A stretch of DNA of 64,000 bases from Cyanophora paradoxa (Eukaryota > Glaucocystophyceae > Cyanophorales > Cyanophoraceae): contig QPMI01000107.1 of the NCBI GenBank assembly GCA_004431415.1, positions 62,001 to 126,000 of the forward strand, in the 5' to 3' direction. Shown here piece after piece: positions 11,301 to 22,055 of the stretch. Numbering within the stretch: the stretch's first letter is position 1; each line of letters opens with the position of its first letter. A program made the position numbers and the translations under genes. The notes below the pieces were generated by a model, which searched no databases, was not told the DNA's origin, and saw only the letters and a list, made by a program, of their open reading frames with translations.

Positions 11301-14300
11301 CGTCGGCGCCGTCAGCCGAGCAAAGGGCGGACGGCGCGGGCGGGCGCGGGCGGGGCGGACGTCGGGGTGGCCGTAGTGGCAGCGGACGCCCATGAGGGCG
11401 TAGCCGCGGTGCGTGAGGGTGACGAAGACGCGCTCGGTGAGGCCGGAGAGGTGCCCCACGATGTTCCAGTTGGTCGTGAAGAGGTGCTCGGGGTAGCCGA
11501 CGATGACGGCGCGCTTGTCCAGCGCGAACTCGCGCAGCGCCGACGGCACCTTGAACGCCTCCTCCACGTAGAAATCCTGCCCGACGCGGTGAGCCGGCCT
11601 GCGGCAGTTCACAAGACGAGCAGCAGAGCCCGCACCTGGTTGCAGTCGATGGCCATGATGTACTGGTGGTCCACGAACGGCATGCAGTGGTTCTGGTTCT
11701 CGCCCTTCGGGTACATGAGGATGGGCCTGCCCCGGCAGGCGGGCGTCAGCGCGAAGCGGAGGGGACGTACTGCATGCGCACCGACCACCACTTGAGGCCC
11801 TCGCCCTCCCCCGTCGTGTCGATGAAGACCATCTCCATGTCCGGGTTCGACTTGAGCACGATGCAGCAGTCGTGGTACTTGGAGCGCTCGAAGGCCTTGC
11901 GCTTCCGCTCCTCGGGGTCCTTGGGGATCGTGCCCCGCGTCTCGTGGGCGCGCTTGTACTTGCGGAACTCCTGGTAGCCCCAGACGAGCTGGTACTTGTC
12001 GCGCACGGCCTCGTGCACCTGCTCGTCCGTCCACTCCGGGTGCGAGGCGCGGCAGAGGACCTCGTACGCCGTGTGCATCCCCTTGAGACCGTGCAGCGAG
12101 CGCGCGATCGGCTGGAAGCGCATCGAGGCCCACACGCGGATCGACTCCTTCTCGTCCTGGCTCAGCTGCGGAAAGATGCCGCGGATGTCGCCGGGGAGGT
12201 TGGAGCTGAGGACGGACTTGAGGAAGGCCTCGGCGCTGGGGTTGAACTTCTGGCGCTCGAGGAAGGCGTCCCACTCGTACTGGTGCTTGGTGATGATGTG
12301 CTCGAGGACGCAGTGGCCGGAGGACTCGCGCTGGAGGAGGTCGTCCTCGGTGTAGATGACGGCCTCCTCGCCGCAGGGGACCAGCGTCGTGATGGTGGGG
12401 ATGCCGTCGAAGCCGAGGGTCGTCGCCTCGGGGAACTCCATGAGGAGGCCCGAGATGAAGGTGAGGATGCGGCGGCGGGCCTCGTGCGACTCCACGATCG
12501 AGATGCGGGGGACGGCGTCCAGGCGGCCCTCCCGCAGCAGCAGCGCGTCGTAGTGCGCCGTGTTCAGGTAGTTCCGGTCGTAGAGGTCCTTCATGAAGAG
12601 GTTCCACGCCTGGGCCCAGTACTTGAGCTTGAGGTGGTCGGGGAGCCACTTGGGCAGTATTCGGTCGACGAAGCGCCAGCGGGCGAGGCGGAACTCGGCC
12701 ATCGCCTCGAGCTTGTGCTTGACGTCCATGAAGCCCTTGAACTTGCCCGTCACGAACGCGACCAGCGAGAGCAGCACCGTGTACACGATGTACGACGAGA
12801 TCTGTCGGGGCCCCGCGTCGGCGCGGCGAGCTCGAGGGCGGGGGCGGGCCGGCGGGGGCGCGGCGCGCGCGCACGATGAAGAGGAACGAGGCGGGGAACC
12901 AGAGGAAGATGAGGCACTGCGCGATCTCCGCGTTGTTGCCGGTCTCGAAGATGGTGATGGTCGGCTCCTTGATGTTCTCGAAGAGCGTGAACTGGTCGAT
13001 GACGGTCGTGACGGCGTGCACAACGATGACGAAGGGGATGCGGATGATGAGCGAGATGAGCTCCTTCTTGTCCATCGGGGCCTGCCGGTGGTCCGAGCGC
13101 ATGAAGGCGCCCAGGTTGCCGACGTCGATCATGAAGCAGAGGCGGAGGAGGATCTCGAGGGAGACGCCGGCCGCGTGCGTCAGCATCATCACGTTGAACC
13201 AGTGCCACTCGCGCGTGTCGAACGTGTAGCAGATGTGGCCCATGAAGCGCATCAGGCCGAGGTGCCCCAGGTTGCTGTAGTTGCGGAGCACGGTGAAGAT
13301 GCCGGGGAGCCAGAGGCGGCGGCGGGAGCGCTCCTTGTAGGTCTTGAGGATGGTGTGCGGCTGGTACGGCTTCTCCGAGTCGTCGGAGAGGATGTTGAAC
13401 TTCTTGAGGACGTGGACGACCTTCTCGCCGGGCACCATCGCGAGCTCGTTCACCGTGTCCGTGAGCTTGCTCAGCTTCTTGCTCTTCCGCATGGTCTTGA
13501 TCACGTTCGCCTCCGCGTTGGCGCCCACGACGGCGCGCTTGCCGCCGACGATCTGCACGAAGTCGAAGCCCTTGCCGATGTTGAGGCCGAGCTGCGAGAT
13601 CTGCTCCGCGAGCTCGAGGTCGCCGTCGGTGTCGGGCGGCGTGCGCTGCCGCCACTCGCGCTCGCAGTTGAGCTTGCCCGTGAAGGTGGTGGCCCAGCGG
13701 GACCACCAGTCGAGGGCGGCGCGCTCGTGGTAGACCTCGACGCCCGACTGGATGCGGAGCGAGACGGCGAACGCGATGTCGTCGCGCCCCACGTCCCACA
13801 CGATCTCCGGGTTCAGGTGCATCTCCGAGATGTCCTGGTACTGCGCACCGCCCGTTCTCTGTTGGCCGGCGCGGCGCGCAGGGGAGCGGGGCGGGGCGGG
13901 GCGGCGGGGGCGCACGATGACGTAGTCCTGCTGGGAGCGGTTGCGGATGCGGAACTCCTTGCTGGCCTCCATGACACGGTACCAGAAGCCGATCTCCGCC
14001 CGCACGTAGTCCCCCGGCCGGCACGTCAGCGGCTTTCCGTCCTTCTTGGCCTTTAAAATCCTCTTACCTGCCGCGGCGCGTCGGCGAGGCGAGGCGCGGC
14101 GGCGGCCGGGCGTAACGGGGCGGGGCGGGGCCGGGCGGACATGCGAAGTAGAGGAAGGCGAGTATGGGGGCGTGGCGGAAGTTGGCGGCGGCGCAGTAGA
14201 TGTGCTCGAAGAGGAGCAAGTCCTCCATGATCTGCCGGCAGTCTGCCGCCCCGCCCCGCGTCAGGCGACGCGCGCGGAGGCGGGCGGGGCGGGGCGGGGG

Positions 14301-15509
14301 CGGGGGCGGGGCGCGCCGTTGCCCTCCTCGGAGAGGTCCTGGGCCTCGGTGGAGAAGCCGATGGCGCCGGCGTGCTTTCCGGCGCGGATCCAGAGGTAGA
14401 GGGAGAGGATGAACGTGCACGTCGTGCGCGGCGCGTCCAGCAGGAAGATGTTGCAGATCCACCAGATCGACCCTGCGCACCCCGCGCCTCGACCCTCGCC
14501 CCGCGGCCAAGGCGAGGCGGCACGGCGCACCGGCGGCGCGGCGGAGCCAGACGGGGATGCGCGCCGTCTTCCGCATCGTCTCGCGCCACTGCATCGAGGC
14601 CCTGCGGCGGCAACGGCGCCGGCGGCTCGGCACGCGGACGGGCGGGCGGCGGGCCGAGGGCGGCGGGTCGCACTCGAGCATGCGACGGTGGTGGTCGATG
14701 AGGGCGGCCTTGGCGGTCACGCCGAGCGGCGCCGTCACCACGGCGTCGCGCACCGCCTTCTTCACGCGCCGCCGCGCCCGCTGCCGCACCTCCTGCGCGA
14801 ACCCTGCGCGGCGCTGCGTCGGGCGGCGCGGCGGGGCGGGCGCGGGGGGCGCACCCCAGCCGCCGTCGGCGTCGATGACGTTGGACTTGGCGATGAGGAG
14901 CGCGACGAAGTCCTTGCGCTCCTCGGGGTGCACCGCGCTCTCCCCCTTCGGCCACGCGCCCCGTGTCGCGTCGTCGCCGGCCGCGAGCGCCGCCCACCGG
15001 TTCTTGGCGCCCCCCTTGAAGGCGTCCAGCGCCTGGCCCAGCTTGGCGTTGGGGTCGCGCTCGGCGCCCATGCCCTGCTTGCCGCGCGCGTTGGGGTTGC
15101 CGGCCGGCGTCATGCCCCACGAGCTGCGCGCGTCGGGCTCCGAGAGCTGCGCCACGGTGAACTCGTCGACCAGCGGGATGAAGTGCTGCAGGTTCTCGGT
15201 CGGCTCCACGTTCGATCCCGAGCCGCTCGTCGAGGGCACGACGATCGCCCGGTCGTCGCCCTCGAGCCCTGTCGACCCCTGTCAGCCAGCGGCCCGCACC
15301 ACACTCTGCGGCACGCAGAAATCTGCGCGACGGGGCGGCCTGCGCACCTCGATGGAAGCGATTTGACACCGGCATAGCGAAAAAGCGCTCCGCGGCGGGC
15401 ACTGGGGCGGCGGTTGGCACGCTGACGGGCTCGGAGGCCGTCAAGAAAAGTCAGACGGACCTTTGGGACCGTCACCGTCGGCATCTTCAGCTTCATTCGA
15501 CTGTGCCAT
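8322..15509 (-). CDS. 1,3-beta-glucan (callose) synthase, GT48 family
   Basis: A 19-exon gene of about 2,000 codons, usual for GT48. The enzyme is a multi-pass membrane protein polymerising UDP-glucose into 1,3-beta-glucan. GT48 landmarks: IRVWASMRFQPIARSLHG (about 12,100-12,155), KGENQNHCMPFVDHQYIMAI (about 11,650-11,710), VGYPEHLFTTNWNIVGHLSG, LMGVRCHYGHPD ending at 11361, GLSCPSYVSEDIFMGIYC, EYLQAGKARDCSMLSSTKFY, then a C-terminal membrane region with ASYIASGRAFGLSHINIVET. Upstream hydrophobic segments include SIWWICNIFLLD. Exons: 15461-15509, 15348-15401, 14855-15268, 14674-14803, 14531-14601, 14317-14472, 14141-14242, 13916-14067, 12875-13840, 11767-12801, 11636-11726, 11361-11576, 11198-11284, 10885-11120, 10705-10813, 10233-10641, 10113-10154, 9451-10057, 8322-9396. 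ATG 15509 sits in GCCGCCATGG. The frame stays open upstream, so an Ala/Pro-rich extension from ATG 15912 is possible. One junction (11727-11766) does not keep frame. Confidence 0.88.
11727..11766 (-). other. Glucan synthase intron with frame conflict
   Basis: The apparent 40-nt intron GTCCCC...GGGGCAG, with an internal CTGAC, separates VRMQY from PILMYPKGENQNH. Both sides match GT48, but this splice leaves the frame off by one. A missing base in a G/C run, or a different donor just upstream (GTGGTCGG), would restore it. The defect falls in the conserved core, so sequence error is likelier than gene death. Confidence 0.5.
14243..14316 (-). other. GC-AG intron (donor GCGCGC)
   Basis: In the glucan synthase gene. 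Exon end GAGGGCAACG joins ACTGCCGGCAG in frame (EEGN to DCRQIMEDL). The intron starts GCGCGCCCC, where its neighbours start GTGCGC, contains CCTGACG 18-19 nt before the acceptor, and ends GGCGGCAG. No in-frame GT donor is available. Confidence 0.7.
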
Positions 15510-16539
15510 GGCGGCTGTCAAAGTTGCCGGTGTCTCCGCGAACTTGACCGAAGGCGGTGCCGGTCCGGCCGGACTGGCGGCCGCAACTGACGTGGCAGCG
15601 AACGAGGACACCGCGCTTTGTGACGTTGCAACAAGCGGGGGAGGTCTCTTTGATAGGTTTCGAGAGCGGACGTTAGCGGATCGCTGGCCGGAAGATTGTG
15701 GGCCAGCGTACCGGAGGTGCGAGTGCCGACTTCAGCGGGGCTACGCCAGCCCCTTGTAGGGAAGCGGGCGCAGGTGCAGGCGTCGAAAAGCCCGCGAAGC
15801 CCAGAGCGTCGGCCGACGCGGCCGGTGCGACGGGCGCTGCCGGCGTGTTCTGGGCGGATGCGGCCGCCTCCTGTGCCGCGACCTCCCGGAGGCGAGCCAG
15901 CAGGCTCGCCATCTTTGGCTGAGCCTGTCGCATCGAAGTCAGACACGTCTGCGGGCGCCCCACAAAATGCTGTCTTTCGGAGGATTGTGTCCGACGCACC
16001 GCCGACATCGTCTCGTCTGTAGGTTCCTCTTCTCAGGCGGTTGCGACCATGCAGTGTGCTGCGAGAAGAACTGCCCGCTGCCCTGTGCGGAGCGAGACGT
16101 CGACAAGCTGGCACTCTTGGGGGGTACCGCACGCTCCGAGTGTAGGGAGGGTCTTCTGGAGCTTTTTGGGGTGCGCTAGATTGTGTTCTAGATTGATCTT
16201 AGCAGTGTTCGGCGCCGGCCGACCGCCGGCTTCCAGAATCTAGAATCTAGATGAGATCTAGAGTCATGAGACCTAGTAGCGCTAGCGCGCTAGCGCTGCT
16301 GCGCAGTGCGCAGTGCGCACTGCGGCACACGACCCTGCGGCGGCAGGCACGCGGCTGCGTCGCGGCATGCGCACTGCCGCAGTGCCAGGCTGCGGCGGCA
16401 GGCGCTGAGCTGCGCATGCATACGACAGTGTGATCATGACCAATGCAGCAGTGCGCGCTCACGTCAATCGATATCAGCCCCGATATCGATTGGATCCGGA
16501 GTTACCATGGTACGTACAGGAGTCCAGATGATGAGCGCT
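15510..16539. other. Upstream region of glucan synthase, no assured gene
   Basis: Holds the presumed promoter of the glucan synthase. Part (15510-15912) may code on the minus strand: a frame from MASLLARLREVAAQEAAASA can be spliced at 15745-15680 into the frame upstream of ATG 15509, giving an Ala/Pro/Ser-rich N-terminal extension. From about 16170 onward the DNA is a string of short palindromes (tctaga, ctagat, gcgctagcgc, tgcgcagtgcgca). No RNA gene is recognised. Confidence 0.4.
16465..16492. repeat. Perfect 11-bp inverted repeat (hairpin)
   Basis: Arms caatcgatatc and gatatcgattg flank a 6-base loop (agcccc). It lies just outside the end of the duplicated CTC1-like segment. Function unknown; it may be one of the many palindromes of this intergenic DNA. 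Confidence 0.7.
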
Positions 16540-18689
16540 AGCGCACCACGAGCAACCGTTGAACATCTCGACGGGCGGCGGGCTGGGGGCAGAGGCGGCG
16601 GGCGCGGGGGCGTCCACTGTGGCCGGACTTCGTGTGCGGGAGGAGGAAGACGGCAGCGATGCGAGGGTGCAGGGGCGGGGTTGGGGCGGCGGGGGCGCCC
16701 CCGGTAGGCAGGATCCGGAGGAGGCCTAGAGTGAGGCGGCGGAGGCGCGGGGCCGGCGGGGCGACGGGAGGTCCCCAGCGTTCAGCACGGCGGCGGGAGC
16801 GCGCACCGCAGCGGACGTCTCCCGGGCGTATCGCGGCCCCGGGGCGGCGGGCGGCGGCGAGGGCGGCGGCCGCGAGGGCCGCCCGCAACTCCGCCGCGGT
16901 AGGGACGGAGTACGAAGCGAGCCAGGACGCGGGCCGCACCTCCCTGCCGGAAATTCGATCAGAATGCAGTTTCAAGGGAAGTCGGGCGGGCGCCGAGCGC
17001 GGGCGGTGCGCACTTTGCGGGGCAGGCGGCGGGGCCAGGGGCCGGGGGCGTGGTGAAGGAACTCGCGGTGGATGCAGCGCGCCGCGTCCTCGTGCCCCGC
17101 CTAAACCCCGTCAGCCGCAGCGCGGCAGGGGCGCCGGCGCGAGGGGCGGGCGCGCCGCCAGGACGAGGTGGCGGAGGAGGCCGCAGGCCGTCCGGCGGCG
17201 CTTCGGCGCGCGGCCGGCGGCGGCGGGGCGGGCGGGGGCGGCGGGTCGCCGAAGAGGCGGCGGTCGGTGAGGCGGGGCCCGAACTTGGCCCGCAGCGCCG
17301 CCGCCTCCAGCAGCCTGTCGCACGCGCCCGTCGGCCGCCGGCGGGGCCGGCAGCGAGGCCACAGCGCACCACGCCGCCTCGGGGCCCGTCATCACGTCGA
17401 AGAAGTGCCCGGCCGGCGGGCGTGCGCCCGGCGGTGCGGGCGGGGCCGGGCCGGGCCCAGGCGGCGCAGGCGCGAGCAGCTCGACCGAAGTGCGGGCGCA
17501 GCAGAGGTACCCCTGCACCCGCCGGGCCCCGTCAGCCCGGGGGAGCGGGGAAGGGAGGGGAGGGCGACGAGCGCGCCAGCAGGCGGCCTGCAGGCGGAGG
17601 GCGTGGACGGGGGCGAGGCGGACGCGGGCGCCGGGCGGAAGGCGGCGCCCAGGCCCCGAGGGGCACGTGCGTCAGGTAGACGCGCGTGGGCGGGCCGCCG
17701 CCCGCGGGGGCCACCCGCCAGACCGCGCCCCCGCCCCGGGGAGCTCCTCCGCCCCTCCAGGCGCCCCGCCACGCCCAGCAAGGAAGGCTCCCCGGCTCCT
17801 CGTCGGGCGGCGGCGCCAGGGCGTCCGCGGCGAGCCCGCAGGCGGCCGCACACGCGGCGGCGGCCTCCGGGAGGAGGCGAGCGGGGACGGGAGGAGGAGG
17901 GAGGCGGGGCGGGCCCCGAGGCGGGCGAGTCGACGAGGGCGGGCGCCGCGTGGGGCCGCCCGGCGAGGAGCATCGCCGGCCGCAGGCGCGTCGCGTAGAG
18001 AACGAGGCCCGGGTGCAGGAGGGGCCGCTGCCGCACGCCCGCCTCGCCTCTCACCACGACCTGCAGCGGCCGCGCGGGGCCGAGCTCCGCACCGAGGGCC
18101 GGGGCGGCCTCGAGGAAGAAGAAGGGGCGCGGCCCCTCCGCCGTCTCGGCGACGTACGCGGCGCTCACCGCCGCGACCCGCACGAGGCCGCTCAGCAGTG
18201 GCCTCCGCCCGCCGGCCGCGAGCTCCGGCAGGCGCCGCAGGGCGTCGGCGAGCGCCGCGGGGCTCGTCGGCGGGTGATCGCGCAGGACGCGCCCGAATGC
18301 CGCCGCGAAGTCGAAGTCGCCGTCGGCGGGCTGTGCGCCGCAGAGCTCGAGCGCCGGCGGGTCGCCCGCAGCGCGGCACGCGTGCTTAAAGGACCACAGC
18401 CGATCCAAGGGGAACGGGTGCTCGACAAGCTCGCGCGCCACGACGAAGCACGGCTCCGCGTCCTCAACATTGTCGCAGGTGCCCTGGCCGGCCCCCTCGT
18501 CTCCAACCTGCGTTTCAAGTTCGAATCAATTGCAAGCGCGTACGTGCTGCGGCAACGCCGGGCAGTCACCGATGCGCGTACGAGCGCGTATGGAGCCTCT
18601 CCCCGTGCAATACAAGCTGCTGGTCGCGTCAGCAGCCGCCCTGTCGTCGTCTGCAGCTCGAGTGTGGTCGTGTTCGCCGTCGTCTGCAT
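16540..18689 (-). pseudogene. Truncated CTC1-like copy in the left duplication arm
   Basis: Mirror copy of the 5' half of the gene at 27830-32593. It keeps the same ATG context (18689), the same exon 2 (ARELVEHPFPLDRLWSFKHA, LSGLVRVAAVSAAYVAETAE), the same GYLCCART and AAWCAVASL segments and the same GC-AG introns. Homology ends near 16540 at the word that is an intron donor in the other copy, so about 2.3 kb of 3' gene, including the zinc ribbon, is absent. An internal stretch matching about 29,800-30,090 is deleted. It differs by one-base losses in G and C runs (for example after DSPASG) that break the frame. The large deletions support a pseudogene; the homopolymer differences may be sequencing errors. 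Confidence 0.75.
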
Positions 18690-18771
18690 TCCAATTGCCT
18701 GTGGCGCTTGCGCTCGTGCACGCTGGAGCAACGCGGAAGCTGCATGGCCAGTTGTTACTCGCGAAAATGCG

Positions 18772-18774
18772 TAT
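18772..18774. repeat. Target-site duplication TAT (left)
   Basis: gaaaatgcg-TAT-[element]-TAT-gcataag here corresponds to a single TAT in the uninterrupted right arm (reverse complement of ttatgcatacgcattttc at 27739-27756). A 3-bp duplication is typical of CACTA/EnSpm elements. Confidence 0.85.
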
Positions 18775-18793
18775 CACAGGGACGAATAGCTAG
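18775..18793 (+). repeat. Terminal inverted repeat, left
   Basis: CACAGGGACGAATAGCTAG; 17 of 19 bases match the right terminus read on the minus strand. Confidence 0.85.
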
Positions 18794-18914
18794 TTGACAG
18801 CTAGTTGACAGCTAGTTATCTATCTCACGAGGTTTGCAAATCCTAGATATTATCTAGTTGTTATCTAGTGGTCATCTAGACGTCATCTAGTAGTTATCTA
18901 GACGTCATCTAGAG
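18784..18914. repeat. Subterminal CTAG repeats, 11-bp period
   Basis: Three copies of AGCTAGTTGAC or AGCTAGTTATC, then about six copies of the form TYATCTAGNNG (ttatctagttg, ttatctagtgg, tcatctagacg and so on), all spaced 11 bp. In CACTA elements, short motifs clustered just inside the TIR are transposase-binding sites; that role here is inferred. Confidence 0.65.
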
Positions 18915-20104
18915 ACGCCTTCCCACCTATCATTCCCACCCTACCGCCAGCAGCAGCACGGTGATTACAACAGCCTTCATTCACACTGACACACTTGGCT
19001 AGCTAGCGCTATGCTAGGCTACGCTAAGCTAGCTAGGCTGCACAACCTGCACTACGCTAAGTTGCCGCCTTCGCCGCGCCTTGCCAGCGCCATTGAGTCG
19101 CCCGCTAAGAAATGGCCGTGTTGCCGCCCAGGAAGGCCGCCGCCGCCGCCGCGCCGCCGCCGCCGCGCCGCCGCCGCCATCTCTCTGACCTGCAAGCCAT
19201 GTGAACGTCGTGCAACGGACAAGCTAAAGGGCGTAGCTACGCACTAGAACACTCATAAAGACTAGGTCTACGAGGGATGTGCGCTCCTATAACGCGAGCA
19301 AGCGCAATCGCAAAGTGACACGCACCAGATGCGGAGATGCCTGCGCGGAGCGATCAGATAGCTGAGCATTTCCGACGGTCATGAAGCCTTGTGGGGCACC
19401 GTGGCACACGTTAGTCACGGCTCGGCGGCCACGGCTGGTCGGACCTGACAAAGACTTCGGAGAATGCATCTTCGGGTCGCTTGTCCGTCCTGAAGAGATA
19501 GTCAGCCAGTGTGGCACACGCTGGGACAACCGGACGGCCGCAGACCGACTGCGGTCGACGTCCGTTAGTCCGACCTGTGCGTGAACAAGACAGGACCTGC
19601 GCGTGAAAAGAACGCAAACACGCGCTAGGGGCCGCAGCTGAACGCTGCTGCTCGTGCGCGGGTTAGCTGATGCAGCTTTTGGAAGCTGAGGCCGTTGCCG
19701 AAGGTTTGTGGGATGTGTACCCTTGCTTCAAGCCTGCTACCCCTGCGAGACTGCCAGTCTAGTGTGTCAGACAAGCCTGCTACAGAGACCGCGGCACCCG
19801 CAGGCGCAGCCACGCAGCACGACCGAATGGGCGAGAGAGTCCAAGAACACCAAGAACTGGCGCGGCGCGCTATGGCGAGAGGCAACCGATACACAGCCCG
19901 AGCCGCTAGCGAGCGAAAAGCTTTGTGCGGGCCACTTCTAGTACAATGTCTCCTACGAGTCCCCAGGGCTGAGTACTCCGTGGCGCAGGGCGACTCGGCG
20001 ACACAGCGCAGGTGCTGACGCAGCGCGATCCATGCGGGGACCCGCCCTTGCGGCAAGCGACATGAACAGTTCGTACCACGCTTAAAAGTTTTCTCATAGA
20101 CAAG
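18915..20104. other. Transposon interior, no gene recognised
   Basis: Mixed-composition DNA with a gct/cgc-rich patch (19137-19180, ccgccgccgcgcc repeats) and CTAG words near 18998-19040. Open frames of up to about 140 codons exist on both strands near 19.3-20.05 kb, but none shows a known motif, splice structure or consistent coding bias. Confidence 0.4.
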
Positions 20105-20912
20105 TCATGGGGCCGCCGCATGGGGCCGACGCGCGGGCGGGCGGAGCAGAGGCGCAGCGGCGCGGCTCGCCGGGCGGGCGGCGGCGCGGCGGGCGGAGGC
20201 GCGGCTCACTGAGAGGGTTGCAGGACGGGGCGAAGGCGCGGCGGGCGGCTCGGCGGTGCGGCATCTCGCCAGGCGGCGCGGGAGGCGCGGCGGGCGGCGG
20301 CGGGGCTCGCCGGGCGGGCGGAGGCGCGGCGGCGGGGCTCGCCGGGCGGGGCGGAGGCGCGGTGGGCAGCGGCGCGGCTCGCCGGGCGGGGGCGGAGGCG
20401 CGGCGGGCAGCGACGGGGCTCGCCGGGCGGGGCGGAGGCGCGGCGGGCGACGGCGCGGCTCGCCGGGCGGGGCGGAGGCGCGGCGGGCAGCGACGGGGCT
20501 CGCCGGGCGGGGAAGGCGCAGCGGGCGGCGGGGAGGCTCGCGGGCGGGGCCCAGCTCTGGCGCGCGGCAGCGGGCTTCGTCGCACGGGGCGGAGGCGCGG
20601 CGGGCGGCGGCGGGGCTCGCCGGGCGGGCGGAGGCGCGGCGGGCGCCGGCGCGGCTCGCCACACGAGGCGGGAGGCGCGGCGGGCGGCGGCGCGGCTCGC
20701 TGCACAGGGCGGGAGGCGCGGCGGGCGGCGGCGAGGCTCGCCGCACGCGGCAGAGGCGCGGCGGGCGGCGGCGAGGCTCGCCGCACGCGGGGAGGCACGG
20801 CGGGCGGCGGCGGGGCTCGCCGGGCGGGGCGGAGGCGCGGCGGCGGGGCTCGCCGGGCGGGGCGGAGGCGCGGTGGGCAGCGGCGCGGCTCGCCGGGCGG
20901 GGGCGGAGGCGT
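20105..20912. repeat. GC-rich minisatellite
   Basis: Degenerate tandem copies, roughly 40-60 bp, built from ggcggaggcgcggcgggc and ggctcgccgggcgg. It is flanked by similar AT-richer words (cttaaaagttttctcat on the left, actttaagaggtttctca on the right). All six frames are open for long stretches because of composition, so no protein is called. Confidence 0.75.
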
Positions 20913-22055
20913 ACTTTAAGAGGTTTCTCAGGGTAAGTTCGCACTCTCCAATGTGATTGGCTAGCGCGCGCGGCGTCCTCCCTCGCGACCGCGCTCGTGC
21001 CCGGCCTCGTTCCTGCAGAACGAAATGTCAAGCATGATGCAAGCATTGACCTCGAACTGGTCTGGCCCGTATATCTGCTCCCTGTGCGTCGCTGGACCCA
21101 TTTTTGTCCCGGGTGTTGGTGCCTGTTCCTGGATCACCCTTTGGTCGGACGGGACCGGGAGACACGGTTTCGGGGTCCCCTGGGGATGGGCTTTCAGGGT
21201 GTATCGCGCGGCCCGGGTTTTGAGGAGGTCGGGGAAACGCGATTTGGGGTAGGGTTGGGCCCAAAGGAGAGGGACAGGGGAAGTGTTTTACCCTTCCCCA
21301 ATAAACTGAATCCCAATGTAATCGGCCTTGGGGAAAGGAGAGGCCCTTAGGTCTGTGCCTGTCTTGTCAGTGGATTCAAAATGCGATTCAGGTCAAAATT
21401 TTTGGACCTAGGTACCCATTTTTGACCCTAGGGAACACGATGGCGGCGCTACTTTTCAAATGTGACACCTCTAACATGCACTAACAGCACGTACGAACGA
21501 AATTGTTCGCGTCAAGCCCGATCGCCATTTGCACAAAAAGTCAATTCACCCATTCACGGACAAGCGCGATTTTCATTGGTTCCAGCTTGCTTCCCCTTCG
21601 CCGATGGAAATTGCAAAGAGCCTCTGTACCCGGCTGGAAGGCTGGAGTCACTAGGCGCTTCGCCGGCGGAATCGCCGCGCGTCGCTTCGCAAACGATCGC
21701 GATCAACGTTAACGATCGAGCGCCAGCGCTAGCGCTGTAGCTAGCATGCGCCGGCGCCGGGCGCCGACGTCGACGTCGACGTCGCGATCGATATCGACGC
21801 CGGCGCCGCGGCCGCGCCAGAGGTGTTAGAGGCGTTGCTATACGACGAAGCCTAGCTATCGGCGTATACGTACGCGTATACGTGTCGCTGGCGCTAGCTA
21901 GCGCTAGACCAAGCTAGAAGCTACTAGGCGGCGTAGTCCTCTCAACAGTAACCGCGCGCGGTTGCGGGCCCCGTTTTAAAACAAAGAGCGGCCACCCTCA
22001 CCCCTTGAAACCCCAAGACCCAAGGCCACTCCTGCTCCGCAGGGACTCGCTTGTA
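20913..22055. other. Transposon interior with diverged repeat and palindrome-rich stretch
   Basis: 21,130-21,320 resembles 24,610-24,790 (shared cccgggttttg, gaggtcggg, tagggt-gggcnc and ccttccccaataa). 21,299-21,322 carries ataaactgaatcccaatgta, also the junction word of the 172-bp tandem repeat downstream. 21,690-21,905 is almost wholly overlapping palindromes. No gene seen. Confidence 0.5.

Larger units (their letters stand above)
16540..18774 (-). repeat. Left arm, outer part, of large inverted duplication
   Basis: Reverse complement of about 27,742-30,292, with one internal deletion of about 280 bp and few substitutions. It is separated from the inner part of the same arm (26509-26811) by the transposon at 18775-26508. 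The right arm is continuous across the same point. Confidence 0.85.

Noticed and set aside
16600-17680. Plus-strand Arg/Gly-rich genes over the CTC1-like pseudogene
   Set aside because: Antisense shadows of a duplicated coding region; the mirror copy shows the true frame on the other strand.
19287-20056. Small genes near 19.3-20.05 kb
   Set aside because: Overlapping frames on both strands, no motif, atypical composition for this genome's genes, and lying inside a transposon.
20080-20935. Terminal repeats of a nested element around the 20-kb minisatellite (cttaaaagttttctcat / actttaagaggtttctca)
   Set aside because: Similarity is short and imperfect, in direct orientation, with no target duplication; could be chance or an old duplication.
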